This document shows positions 34,355-43,260 of a stretch of 64,000 bases of DNA, piece after piece; the first letter of the stretch is position 1; the number at the start of each line of letters is the position of its first letter. The DNA comes from Cristatella mucedo (Eukaryota; Bryozoa; Phylactolaemata; Cristatellidae). The notes beneath the pieces were generated by a model. It was not told the origin of the DNA. It saw only the letters and a program-made list of their open reading frames with translations, and ran no database searches. Location: assembly GCA_009760855.2 (NCBI GenBank), contig WPIO01000269.1, positions 72,501-136,500 of the forward strand. Reading direction: 5' to 3'. The position numbers and the translations under genes are program-made.

Positions 34355-35185
34355 TTTTCCACGACTATCAACGAAGTAATACTCTCTCGGTAACCTAGTA
34401 AAATATACATAGTAATTTAAGTTAACACCAGTTGTAGAAGTATTTATAGCTCTTACATCACCGGATACAGGAGTTGTATCAGAGTTAGGTTTTAGAAATG
34501 CTCAATTAGAAGATCCTACAACCATTACATTCAGAGTCATTATTGGTGGATCCATTTTATTTGTCCGTGAATAGGGGGTTGATAGATTTAGTATTGAGTT
34601 TAAAGCTTTTGGGTCCATTGAGGTTGATATTACTTCCGTTATTTTGTTAAGTGTTTTATCTACGTAATTCTTTGTAGCAACGTCAGAAGTGTTAATAGGC
34701 TCTGCAACGTTTGTTATTTAATATCCTCCCATATCATTATTTGTTGTTGAAAGAAAAGCTTTAAGTAATACATCTCTTTCATTCCACCATATGTAACACA
34801 ATAGTCATCGTTTAATACTACCGGCTTAGTATTACCAGAATTCCAAAGAGTAGATGGTATACCTTTACCATCCATATTTAAATCTCCAAGCATTGTATCA
34901 CCTGTCTTCTAAACATAATTATTTACTTGACTAACATTTACTTCATCTGAGGGATTAACACCTGCTCCAATGTTCGCAATACGTTTTCCACCAAGATTAA
35001 GTGTTATTCCTGAATTAACAACAAGTTGGCGTCGGCATAGGCTTTTGTTACAGCGTCAAAGTCATTAACAGGATCACCTAAATTTATAGTTCTATTTCCA
35101 TTTGCGTCAAGACCTGAAAGAATGAAACCATTATTCTTTGATAGACAATCTTCATTGTGACACTTTTTGTTCATCGACATAATTA
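34355..35185 (-). pseudogene. Tail-fibre-like repeat protein (copy of protein 1)
   Basis: Homologous throughout to 26395-27200, with the same N-x-L-P-x-DA-YVD repeats on the - strand but several nonsense changes. For example, at about 34718 TTA reads as a stop where copy 1 has Ser (TCA). It occupies the same place between the Cys-rich protein and the YqaJ-type nuclease. Confidence 0.55.
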
Positions 35186-35341
35186 TTTATTAATATTTTA
35201 GATCTCTCTAACACTTCTGTAACCACTGGAATAATTCTTAGAAATCTAAACGGATCTTCTTCTTCAACAACTTGTATTTGTACTTTTTTATATAATATTT
35301 AATGTCATAACCAAAAGTCTTTTATTGTTAAAACGACCATA

Positions 35342-35985
35342 TTAAGAAATTATATCAAATTCAAATTCAAAGTACTTCCCATCTTTAAGTAAAAACATAA
35401 AAAGAGGTCCTCTAATTTGCATATCAAATTCATAAGATGTTAAAATTCTAACTGTTCCTGCAGCAACATAATCTTTAGGTATATCATAGCAATTCAAACC
35501 AGGAACGAATATTTCAAATTCTGAATAGAAACATCTGCTAAGTTTCAAAACATGTAAACCAAGAAGACACTGTGCAAGATATTATTTCGGTATAAAATAT
35601 CCAATATTACGACTCCATAAACATTTTATTTCTATTAGTGTATCTTGACCAATAATTCCATCTGGAGAATAACGATAGACCCCGTCACTAGTAAAACACT
35701 CATTTTAATTCTTAATACTTCTATTCAACTTCATTTCTAGAAATTTAGCTGCTATTGGCTCGAATTCTTTTCCGAACAATATATATGGAAATCTCATGGG
35801 TTAAGAGTTAGAAATATATTTTTTTAGTTTTCTATGTGAAAATTATTCTATGTCACAATCAATTTGAGAGCCAAATACCATATCATTAACTAACACAGAA
35901 TACACTTCCGATCCACCTATACTAAGACTCATAGCTCTCCTCCATTGATCAGACCCTTGAATAAAACTTGTTTTTTTGCATTAAA
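35342..35985 (-). pseudogene. YqaJ-type nuclease, copy 2
   Basis: Homologous to 27419-28035. The N-terminal QGSDQWRRAMSLSIGG is readable near 35960, the catalytic ETK/EIK region near 35630, and the C-terminal part is open at 35548-35342 (FYSEFEIFVPGLNCYD). The codon for the conserved Gln after IPK is a stop here (CAA to TAA near 35585). Confidence 0.6.
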
Positions 35986-36009
35986 TTTAGTTATTATAAT
36001 TTGTATTCA

Positions 36010-37515
36010 AAATCTTTCTCTTCACAAACCATATTCCCTTTTCTGCAAGTGAAATTAGCACAATTTCCATTATAAGTTTGTTCAGCAGTATTTTCACAAA
36101 TAGTCAAATAGTGGATCAGTATTGAAGGAGGATTATCATCCGGTCATTTACTATTGAACTCAAGACTCACATCGAGTCTTGTTGTTACTCTAAGAGGTTC
36201 ATCATTGTATTGGTGATCAATTACATCAATTGGATAAAGCGTCAACCACTCAGGATAACCAACACCAACTGGTTCAGTAACTTCATTAAGACCAAGATAT
36301 TGTTTTCTAAAAGTTGTGAAGTCCATGTAAGATGGTGCACATTTTCCTTTTTTAAACTCATTTGATCTTGAAACTGCAGAATATTGGTTTGATCCATTAG
36401 CAAGTACAGTAACACTCTTAATATCACAATGTTGTGAGTACAAGGGTTACCAGTATAACTATTGTACTTATTTAAGTTTTGAGCTGCGACGATCAACCAC
36501 CCAATTGTATCAATGTTATTTTGAACTGATAGAGTTTTAGTGAACTTAGTTGCTTGATTAAAAGATGTTATAGTAAAGTTTTCATAACGACAAACTCTGT
36601 AATTTAGTCTTACTTTCTTTGATCTTTCACTTGAAATTTCATCAAGTGATCTTTGAATACTTTCTTTTGGTGTTACACATGGAATAACAAGACGCATTTT
36701 TTTCATTGCGATTTTGAAAGCATTCCACGTACCATCTGCTGCATTACCAGCAGCTCCTCTAGTACTCATGATGTTTGCAGCACCAGACGCAGCAGTCACA
36801 ATCGCATTAAAATCATTTCCACCTATTCTAGTTGGTTCAAGAGTAAAGGGAATATTACAAAGAATCTTATTCATATCAGCACAAAAACCTGAAATTCGAG
36901 ATAGAGGAAGTGCAATACTAAAATTTCCAGGTACATCAACGAGGTTTTTTATAATACCTCTTCTAACTAAAAATCCAATATTTGAGGTAATAGATCCTGA
37001 TGCATTAGAACTAGTATAAGAATAAGTTAGAACTATATCATCAATAGAACTAGCTTCATCCTTTCTCCAATCAGTTGCAGGCCCTCCAGTCCAATTATTA
37101 TCACTTGGATAACATAATAGCCCCATTAATGTTGAAACGTTTCCAACATCTTGTGAAAGAGAAAGGCTTTCAATTTCTTCTGCCCCAAGACGAACTCTCA
37201 TACTATTAAACATCCACGCACCAGCGTTTTTAACTAGTCCTGCAGCAAGAGTTCTTGCGCGAGCTCCATATGCTCCACCAGCAGCAGTCTGTTCTTGTAA
37301 TTGACCTTCAAGTAAAACATAACCTTCAGATAGGACGTAAGAGGTTTGTTGTTCACCAGGTACAATGAATGAAACTAGTTTATTATCAATACCATCAGTT
37401 TGATTTCCATTAACTTGATAAAACTCTCTAAATTGATAGCCTTAAATTGATAGTTTGTAATCAGAAAATTTGGCGTCTCCAAGTTCGAGTATTTTATCGA
37501 TAGGTGCGCTCGCCA
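36010..37515 (-). pseudogene. Probable major capsid protein
   Basis: About 500 codons on the - strand, starting at ATG 37515. The longest piece, 37213-36242, reads MFNSMRVRLGAEEIESLS and later RVCRYENFTITSF. The C-terminal SEWLTLYPIDVIDHQYNDEPLRVT-type end lies in another frame (36443-36144). A stop near 37440 and a frameshift near 36430 break it. The length, the polar beta-rich composition and the position near ATPase, protease and minor capsid genes fit a double jelly-roll capsid protein. This is an inference; I cannot show the fold. A C-terminal fragment recurs at 28068-28432. Confidence 0.5.
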
Positions 37516-37559
37516 TTCTTTATCTTTATAAAAAGCTAAAAATTTATTTTTGAATATAT

Positions 37560-38140
37560 AATCTTTTTCCTCATACTTCCATCATAACTATCAAGTTTAG
37601 GAGGAACAACAGTTTTCTCTTTTATTACTTTCTTAATTTCTTAATGTTTTTTGATCTTTCTTTTTAGGAGTTTGTCAATAGTCTACTTTTGCCTCTTCCA
37701 TTTTTACTTTTCTTACTTTTTTAGTTTTTGGTTTTAAGTTTCTCAAGCATTGCACGTTTAATCTCAAATTCCAGTTCCTGCATTTTTCTTAACATAATCT
37801 TCCTCTTTCTTTCGTTTTTCAAGTTCATATTCTTGTTCTTTTTTTCTTCTATCTTCTTCAAGTTTATTATCCATCCCTTTTCTGTTAACAGCCTAATCTC
37901 GATCAATCTTTTCTTTTTTAGTTTGTAGTTCAGTAAGTTTCTTACCTTGATGCATATCAATTCCTTTGCTGGCGATGTTCATACCTAGACTAGTTAATCC
38001 AGTTAAAACAGGTGTTACTCTTCCAACACCATCTATTACTTTGTCTAAAACTCCAGATCCATAATACTTTCCTCTTATTTGTCCATGACCAATACTTGTA
38101 TAACCCGCTATTATCTTTACTACTTTGAAATTTCTATTGT
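37560..38140 (-). pseudogene. Capsid-region protein with Lys/Glu coiled-coil tail
   Basis: About 38110-37930 encodes GKYYGSGVLDKVIDGVGRVT and TSLGMNIASKGIDMHQ. It then runs in a shifted frame (37960-37721) into a Lys/Glu-rich, probably coiled-coil tail (MQELEFEIKRAMLEKLK). The glycine-rich N-terminus followed by a helix-rich tail is common in minor virion proteins. Function unknown. Confidence 0.4.
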
Positions 38141-38985
38141 AGCTGTAACATCTTTAATTGTATCAAGTCTGTTTCCATTTTGATCTGCTCAAGTAATCCT
38201 AAAACTGCCCAATGATTCTATATCACCCCTTGTTGGTAAGTATACTATTTTTGTAATATGTAAATAAACTATCTCACCAGGTGCGACGACGTCTCTCGTA
38301 TCAATGGTATATAAAGATGAAAATTGTTCTAAAAACTCTTTTCTTTTTTCTATATAATTAAGTTCAGGATTAACTATATCGCAATCAACGCTTATCCATT
38401 CTACATCATTGTTGTTAGAGGATTTCATTTTATTCCATGCAATGCATGTCCCAGCAAAGTAGTGTGCTTTTTCATTTTTTTATCTTCTTCTCTTCCATTG
38501 CTGTAATCATAATCAGGAGCGTATGTTCCTTGCTCTATTTTATTAAAATCTAGGGTATCTCCAATGTTATGAATAACACAAGACATATAGCTCGCTCGTA
38601 AAACTACGTATGCACCTACTACTCTCTTAACTATTTTATTACCTTCACCAACACTAAAAATAATGCCAGTACTATATCTTCTGAGGGGTCGAAAAGTGAT
38701 CCAGCTCCGTCTAGTCCTCTATTTAACGCTGCGACAATTCTAGCACTATCATAATGACCAGGAGGAACAGAAACGGAATAGTTACCAGATGAAAATAATA
38801 CGATTAGTTTGAAACCAAAGCATATCGTTTTCGAGAGTATCAATTTTTACAATGCTTTTATATGTGTAAGTAAATTCCACTCTTCTTAATCCAACTTTTT
38901 TATACCCAGATTTGAGACCAAGCATTATTGGAGGATATTTAGTTTTATAATCTGCGTTAGAAGTCACTGATAATGTAAACTTCAT
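38140..38985 (-). pseudogene. Probable minor capsid (penton-like) protein
   Basis: It starts at 38985 (MKFTLSVTSNADYKTKYPPI). After frameshifts comes NYSVSVPPGHYDSARIVAAL, a PPG-x-Y-x3-I-x2-LN motif usual in penton-like proteins of Polintons. The end, LYTIDTRDVVAPGEIVYL and LPTRGDIESLGSFRIT, closes at about 38140. The C-terminal third is duplicated in the neighbouring gene (39470-38989). Function inferred from motif and location. Confidence 0.5.
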
Positions 38986-38988
38986 TTT

Positions 38989-39993
38989 CTATATTTGTTT
39001 TACTTTTTTAATAACTATTGTAGATACAACATCTGTAATTGTATTATTCCTATTTCCATTTTGATCTGTTAAAGTAATTTTATAGCCACCTAATGATTCT
39101 ATATCACCCCTTGTCGGTAAGAACATTACATTTGGAATATGTGAATCAACTTTTTGTCCTGGAAAAATGTCATCAGTGTCAATAATATATAAAGATGAAG
39201 ATTGTTGTGAAAACCCTTTTCTTTTTTCTATATAATTGAGTTGAGGATTAACTAAATCAGAGTCAACACTTATCCATTTTGCACCACTATTATCAGGTAA
39301 CAACAGCTTTTTATTCCATGCTTTGTAAGTTCCAGCAAAATACATAGCTTTTTCAACTGCTTCATAAGGAGTTCCTCCAACCATGTCACGGTCAAACGTT
39401 CCTTGTTCATTTGAGTAAAAGCCTAATGTATCTCCAATGCTAAAAAATTCATCCTCTTTCTTAATAAAGGAATTAGGTTCTATAACAGTTACAATTGGTA
39501 AAACGGTCTTTCTTTTTCTTCCTCTGTTCTTTGGTGTGGTGGGAATTGTAGTAGGTTCTATACCACTTACAGCAGGTTCTATAACACTTACAGCAGGTTC
39601 TATAACACTTACAGCAGGTTCTATACCACTTACAGCAGGTTCTATACCACTTACAGCAGGTTCTATACCACTTACAGCAGGTTCTATACCACTTACAGCA
39701 GGTTCTATACCACTTACAGCAGGTTCTATAACACTTACAGCAGGTTCTATACCACTTACTATAACACTTACAGCAGGTTCTATAACACTTACAGCAGGTT
39801 CTATAACACTTACAGCAGGTTCTATAACACTTACAGCAGGTTCTATACCACTTACAGTTGGTAAAGCGGTTTTTCTTTTCCTTCCTCTTTTCATTGGGGT
39901 ACTGGTGGTAGTTGGTTCTTCAAGTACTTTTATACTTCCTTTATTCCTCTTTGGAGTTCCGGTAGATGGATTAATGTTAAGACTTTCTGCCAC
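38989..39993 (-). CDS. Minor-capsid-like C-terminus fused to a repeat-rich N-terminus
   Basis: A 334-codon frame with no internal stop. Residues 1-45 are basic and Thr/Pro-rich (PTTTSTPMKRGRKRKTALP). The next roughly 105 residues are 7-residue repeats of SGIEPAV/SVIEPAV. A second PKNRGRKRK-like basic patch follows, then a C-terminal domain (SVDSDLVNPQLNYIEKRKG; FLPTRGDIESLGGYKITLTD) homologous to the end of the gene at 38140-38985. The basic patches look like nuclear-localisation or DNA-binding segments. This is one of the few intact frames in the block. Function unknown. Confidence 0.55.
   Translation of the reverse strand: MAESLNINPSTGTPKRNKGSIKVLEEPTTTSTPMKRGRKRKTALPTVSGIEPAVSVIEPAVSVIEPAVSVIEPAVSVIVSGIEPAVSVIEPAVSGIEPAVSGIEPAVSGIEPAVSGIEPAVSGIEPAVSVIEPAVSVIEPAVSGIEPTTIPTTPKNRGRKRKTVLPIVTVIEPNSFIKKEDEFFSIGDTLGFYSNEQGTFDRDMVGGTPYEAVEKAMYFAGTYKAWNKKLLLPDNSGAKWISVDSDLVNPQLNYIEKRKGFSQQSSSLYIIDTDDIFPGQKVDSHIPNVMFLPTRGDIESLGGYKITLTDQNGNRNNTITDVVSTIVIKKVKQI
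39553..39862 (-). repeat. 21-bp tandem repeat (about 14-15 copies)
   Basis: The unit is 21 bp (GGTTCTATAMCACTTACAGCA on the + strand), with A or C at one site. It encodes (S)(G/V)IEPAV on the - strand. A 9-bp interruption near 39754-39763 marks one irregular unit. Confidence 0.9.
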
Positions 39994-40002
39994 TGTCTTT
40001 TA

Positions 40003-40480
40003 AACACTATCGAGAATTTCTTTTATTTCTTGATTAGCTGCATTAGTCTTTGCTTGATTTACTCTGGTTATTGCTTTTTTATGTTTTCCAGATGTAATAT
40101 CAGCAATTACTTTTTTCAAAACTGAAGAAACATCGTGAGGTGCTTTAGGTTTAGCTTCTATTGCCTTTTCAGTTAGTTTATTACTCTCCATTTGAATTGC
40201 AAGGTTAGGTATCATTACTTCAAGTTTATTAAAATCAACATCACCTAAATCATTTTTTGAATTTTCTAAAGCACGTTCATTTAGTTTATGTTCTACTTAA
40301 TCTCTAGCAACAATTTTGGCTTCTATTCTTGCCATCTCTTCATCGTTGTTAAGTATGGTTGCGGTATTTTACTTATCCAAATTACTAAGAAAGTTTTCTA
40401 AATCAAGTGATTCTTGAACACTTACTTCGTATTTTATATTTTTACGTTGATACAACTTTCCGTTTATCCTTTCTTTCCTA
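40003..40480 (-). pseudogene. Unidentified helical protein
   Basis: The frame ends at 40003-40215 (SSVLKKVIADITSGKHKKAI). The same phase extends upstream to about 40480 (QESLDLENFLSNLDK) with stops at about 40299 and 40371. It is charged and helix-rich, with no recognised domain. It sits between the packaging ATPase and the repeat protein. Confidence 0.4.
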
Positions 40481-40490
40481 TTAATTATTG

Positions 40491-41152
40491 AAAATAGTTA
40501 TTTGTTGTTTTCCTTCTTCGTCAACGGACCAAAATCTTCCCTCATCTTCAGTTTTAGTTAGGTCTACAACGCAATAACCAAATCTTTACCTTGTACTAGA
40601 ATCAACCCAATCTTTAAATTGTTTCCTATCTATATCACCAACATAAGACTCTCGGATATTCTCAATAACGTTATTGTTTTGTTTGAATATTATAATAAAG
40701 TTTATATTATTCCTAATCTCTCGTCTAGGAATTTTTGTAAATCCTTGAGCAAGGTAGAATACGTTCATTCTTGTATGCCTTCCTCTAGTAAAATAATCTA
40801 ATATCTTTGTTTGATCTTCAGACATAAGATCGTCTAAAACAATAGCATTTCTACAATTCTTTTATGAATCAACATCTGGTATTTCACCTATTCCATTAAC
40901 TTAAACGTAAGAATGACTACCCTTTGTCATATCTATAAATCTACGATACAGGGGTTGATCTGAACTTGTTGCAATAATAGTACAAACATCATACTTTAAC
41001 CTTCCTAAAAATATCCAATTCAATATAAACTGAGATTTACCACTTCCACTTGGACCTAAAACTAATGCTCTAATAGGTACTTTAGGCAATGGTTCTTGGT
41101 GTCCAGTGCTAATATCCTGTCCAAAATTAAAAGGCTTAACCTTTAAAGACAT
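40491..41152 (-). pseudogene. Packaging ATPase (FtsK/HerA, A32-like)
   Basis: It starts MSLKVKPFNFGQDISTG at 41152. The Walker A motif is LVLGPSGSGKSQFILNWI near 41080-41030, and Walker B is NAIVLDDLMSEDQ near 40840. A downstream FTRGRHTRMNVFYLAQ segment (40586-40825) is typical of viral genome-packaging ATPases. At about 220 codons it is the usual Polinton size. In-frame stops near 40900-40860 and at about 40590 break it. The enzyme would pump DNA into capsids. Confidence 0.8.
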
Positions 41153-41169
41153 TCTATATTAAATTTGTT

Positions 41170-41496
41170 TATATTTGTATGTGGAGATTTATTTTATTAA
41201 GTGTAAAAAGCCAACTAATATAATCCATGAAGAGTATGTTGAAATAGATAGTACAAAAGGATTAAGAGGAATGGTAAAAAGAAGTTTGTACAATCTGTAG
41301 CAAAAGGAAATCAAAGTTTGTTAGACTAAGAAGTACTACAGCTGCTGTTCCAGTTGCTATAGGTGAAGGATCTCTATCTCAAGGAAGAAGTATTGGAAGA
41401 AGTGTTGGTGAAGGATCTTTATCTCAAGGAAGAAGAATTGGAAGACGAGCAAGTGAACAACAAATAATTAGTGAGATAAAAAGCACGATAGACTAA
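41170..41496 (+). pseudogene. Small unidentified protein with GEGSLSQGR repeat
   Basis: The + strand frame ends at 41496 with VGEGSLSQGRRIGRRASEQQ, and the GEGSLSQGR-(S/R)IGR unit occurs twice. Upstream (IIHEEYVEIDSTKGLRG) the frame is broken. It is divergent from the ATPase. No domain recognised. Confidence 0.35.
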
Positions 41497-41525
41497 AAAA
41501 CTAAATAACTAAAAATAACTATATT

Positions 41526-41740
41526 TAGTTCATCTCTTGCAAAGACACATCTAAAGTTTTTTGTACCTAATTCTTTTATATAATTATTTAATTCTATATC
41601 ATTCATAGCTGATGATTTTACTTTTTTTTAGATAACTAAAAAAAGTAAAATCATCAGCTTTGACTGATATAGAAATAAATAATTATATAAAAGAATTAGG
41701 TACAAAAAACTTTAGAGGTGTCTTTGCAAGAGATGAACTA
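41526..41740. repeat. Inverted repeat of about 105-bp arms with 6-nt loop
   Basis: 41526-41630 is the imperfect reverse complement of 41637-41740, and GATAAC is the loop. The right arm is the start of the protease gene. The arms differ at several sites, so this is not a simple fold-back sequencing error. Confidence 0.9.
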
Positions 41741-42021
41741 ACAAAACAGTTAGAGAATAAATGTCTAATTGTAACACTGGAAAATCAGACCTTGAGATAT
41801 ATCACTGGGTTGCACTTAGGAAAGAAGGGTCTAAGTGTTTTTACTTTGATTCTTTTGGAGTGCCGCCAATGCCTGAGGTAATAAGTTACTTCGGTGATAT
41901 ACCATCTTTTTAAACGTTTCAAATGCCAAAGTTCAATCAAAAAGATTGTGGAAGGTGTTTATTATTCTTAAAACTAAAGGAGTTAACTGATTTTGGAACA
42001 ACGATGGAATTATCGATTTAA
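41642..42021 (+). pseudogene. Adenovirus-type (Ulp1-like) cysteine protease
   Basis: The frame 41660-41881 begins TDIEINNYIKELGTKNFRGV. After a frameshift near 41795 comes HWVALRKEGSKCFYFDSFG (catalytic His and Asp), and then QKDCGR (Cys box) near 41945, ending at TAA 42021. His, Asp, Gln and Cys in this order and spacing define the adenain family, which processes capsid proteins. The likely ATG is mutated to TTG here but still present in the inverted copy at about 41605. Frameshifts and a stop near 41911 make it inactive. Confidence 0.8.
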
Positions 42022-42029
42022 TTTAAACA

Positions 42030-42338
42030 ATGTATTTACCTTTTATAGAAATGGAAATCCAAAATAAAAAATTTGTAGTTCTTGAAAACGCTGTCGTTAA
42101 CATTCCAAAAGGAAAGCCAGCTCGAGTTCACATAGAAGAGAAGATTTCTAAAAATTCTAATCAATACTACAACATGTGGCTATACATTACTGAAGATATA
42201 ATGCCCTCTATTAAAGACATTGTTGAAAGGTCAAGCAAGAAACTTGATTTCAAAGGATATGATTTAAGTAAAAGATCTACAATGAAGTTCGAATTGATTT
42301 GGTATCAAGCCAAATATATTCTTCGATCAAAAAAATAA
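42030..42338 (+). CDS. Unidentified small Polinton protein
   Basis: A 102-codon open frame starting MYLPFIEMEIQNKKFVVLEN and ending in FELIWYQAKYILRSKK. It is charged, with alternating beta-like and helical segments. It lies 9 bp after the protease stop. Downstream, 42340-42540 has a broken continuation (FSITGVLDGSYVTKDSY). Single-strand DNA binding is possible but not shown. Confidence 0.5.
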   Translation: MYLPFIEMEIQNKKFVVLENAVVNIPKGKPARVHIEEKISKNSNQYYNMWLYITEDIMPSIKDIVERSSKKLDFKGYDLSKRSTMKFELIWYQAKYILRSKK

Positions 42339-42620
42339 ACTATTGAAGTTATGTTCTATTGCTGATGTAGTTCATAAATTTAGAAGTGATTTTTCTATTA
42401 CTGGAGTTCTCGATGGTAGTTATGTTACTAAAGACTCTTACAACTATGGAAAGACTTAACATTAGATTGAAGCTTGATCAAGTTAAAGTTTAAGATATTA
42501 TCAAACGAGGAGAATTCAATCCTGCTGATTACTAGATTAATAATTATATGAAACAAAATATTAGATTAATTAATTTTTTATATCTATTTTAATTTACAAA
42601 CTAATGTTGAGGATTGAAAT

Positions 42621-42738
42621 AGTGATGATAGAAGTTTTCCTTTTGCGATATCGGGAAATTTTTTGACAACCGAAGGTGAAACCGAGGTTGGAGAAAAATT
42701 TGACGATATCGTAAAAGGGAAAATACCTATCATCATAC
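42621..42738. repeat. Near-palindromic hairpin (MITE-like) at the right edge
   Basis: Arms of about 45 bp (GATGATAGAAGTTTTCC... and ...GGGAAAATACCTATCATCAT) pair with few mismatches around a spacer that is itself partly palindromic (CAACC...GGTTG). No coding content. Confidence 0.7.
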
Positions 42739-42739
42739 A

Positions 42740-43260
42740 TGCCGTATTCCCATGGCCTTCATGATTTCGAGCCACAGGAACGACTCAAATTGTCCTCCTT
42801 GGTCGGAAGTGAGCAAAGCAGGGACACAGTAGCTTGATATCCAACCGTCGACAAATGCTTGTGAGACGGTGGACACTGAAATGTCGGTCAGAGGAAACGC
42901 TTCTGGCCAGCGTGTGAAACGGTCGACGACCGTAAGTAAATAGGTCGCACCGTCAGTGGGGTAGCGGCCCGACGAGGTCGGCGTGGACATGACTGAATCG
43001 ACGTTTTGGGGTGGGAAACTGCCCAACGGGCGTCGAAGTGTGCCGAGCTACTTTGGTGCGTTGGCATGCGATGCAGGTTCGGGCCCAAGAGCGAACGTCG
43101 GAGTTCATATTCGGCCACACGAACGGCTGTGCGATCACACGCATCGTAACTCATATTCCTGGGTGTGCGAGTCCGTGCACTTTGTTGAACATTCGTCGAC
43201 GGAAGGCAGCTGGCAAGTATGGGCGATCGTGGCCGGTAGTGTGGTCGCATAAAATGGTTC
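42740..43260 (-). pseudogene. Gypsy 2 integrase, C-terminally truncated
   Basis: The zinc-binding part (ARTCIACQRTKVARH) is at 43144-42953 and the core at 43026-42740: HVHADLVGPLP, YLLTVVDRFTRWPEAFPL and LTSDQGGQFESFLW. The sequence stops soon after MGIRH, so the Glu of DDE and the C-terminal domain are missing. Confidence 0.85.

Larger units (their letters stand above)
25798..42740. mobile_element. Polinton/Maverick-like integrated viral element, decayed and partly duplicated
   Basis: This is an AT-rich block of about 17 kb whose composition contrasts with its GC-richer flanks. Hallmarks present are a retrovirus-like integrase with a chromodomain-like C-terminus, a packaging ATPase, an adenovirus-type cysteine protease and capsid-like proteins. 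Extra genes are a YqaJ-type nuclease, HNH-AP2 endonuclease, phospholipase A2-like protein and several fibre-like proteins. No DNA polymerase B was found. Terminal inverted repeats were not identified. 25798-28432 repeats 33747-36425 in the same orientation. Nearly every gene has stops or frameshifts. Confidence 0.8.

Noticed and set aside
36653-37019. + strand frames opposite the capsid-like gene
   Set aside because: The homologous C-terminal fragment and the longer open frame are on the - strand, so these are antisense shadows.
25798-42021. Alternative genetic code in the viral block
   Set aside because: Stops of all three types occur, often where the paralogous copy has Gln, Ser or Lys, and frameshifts are common. 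This is ordinary pseudogene decay.
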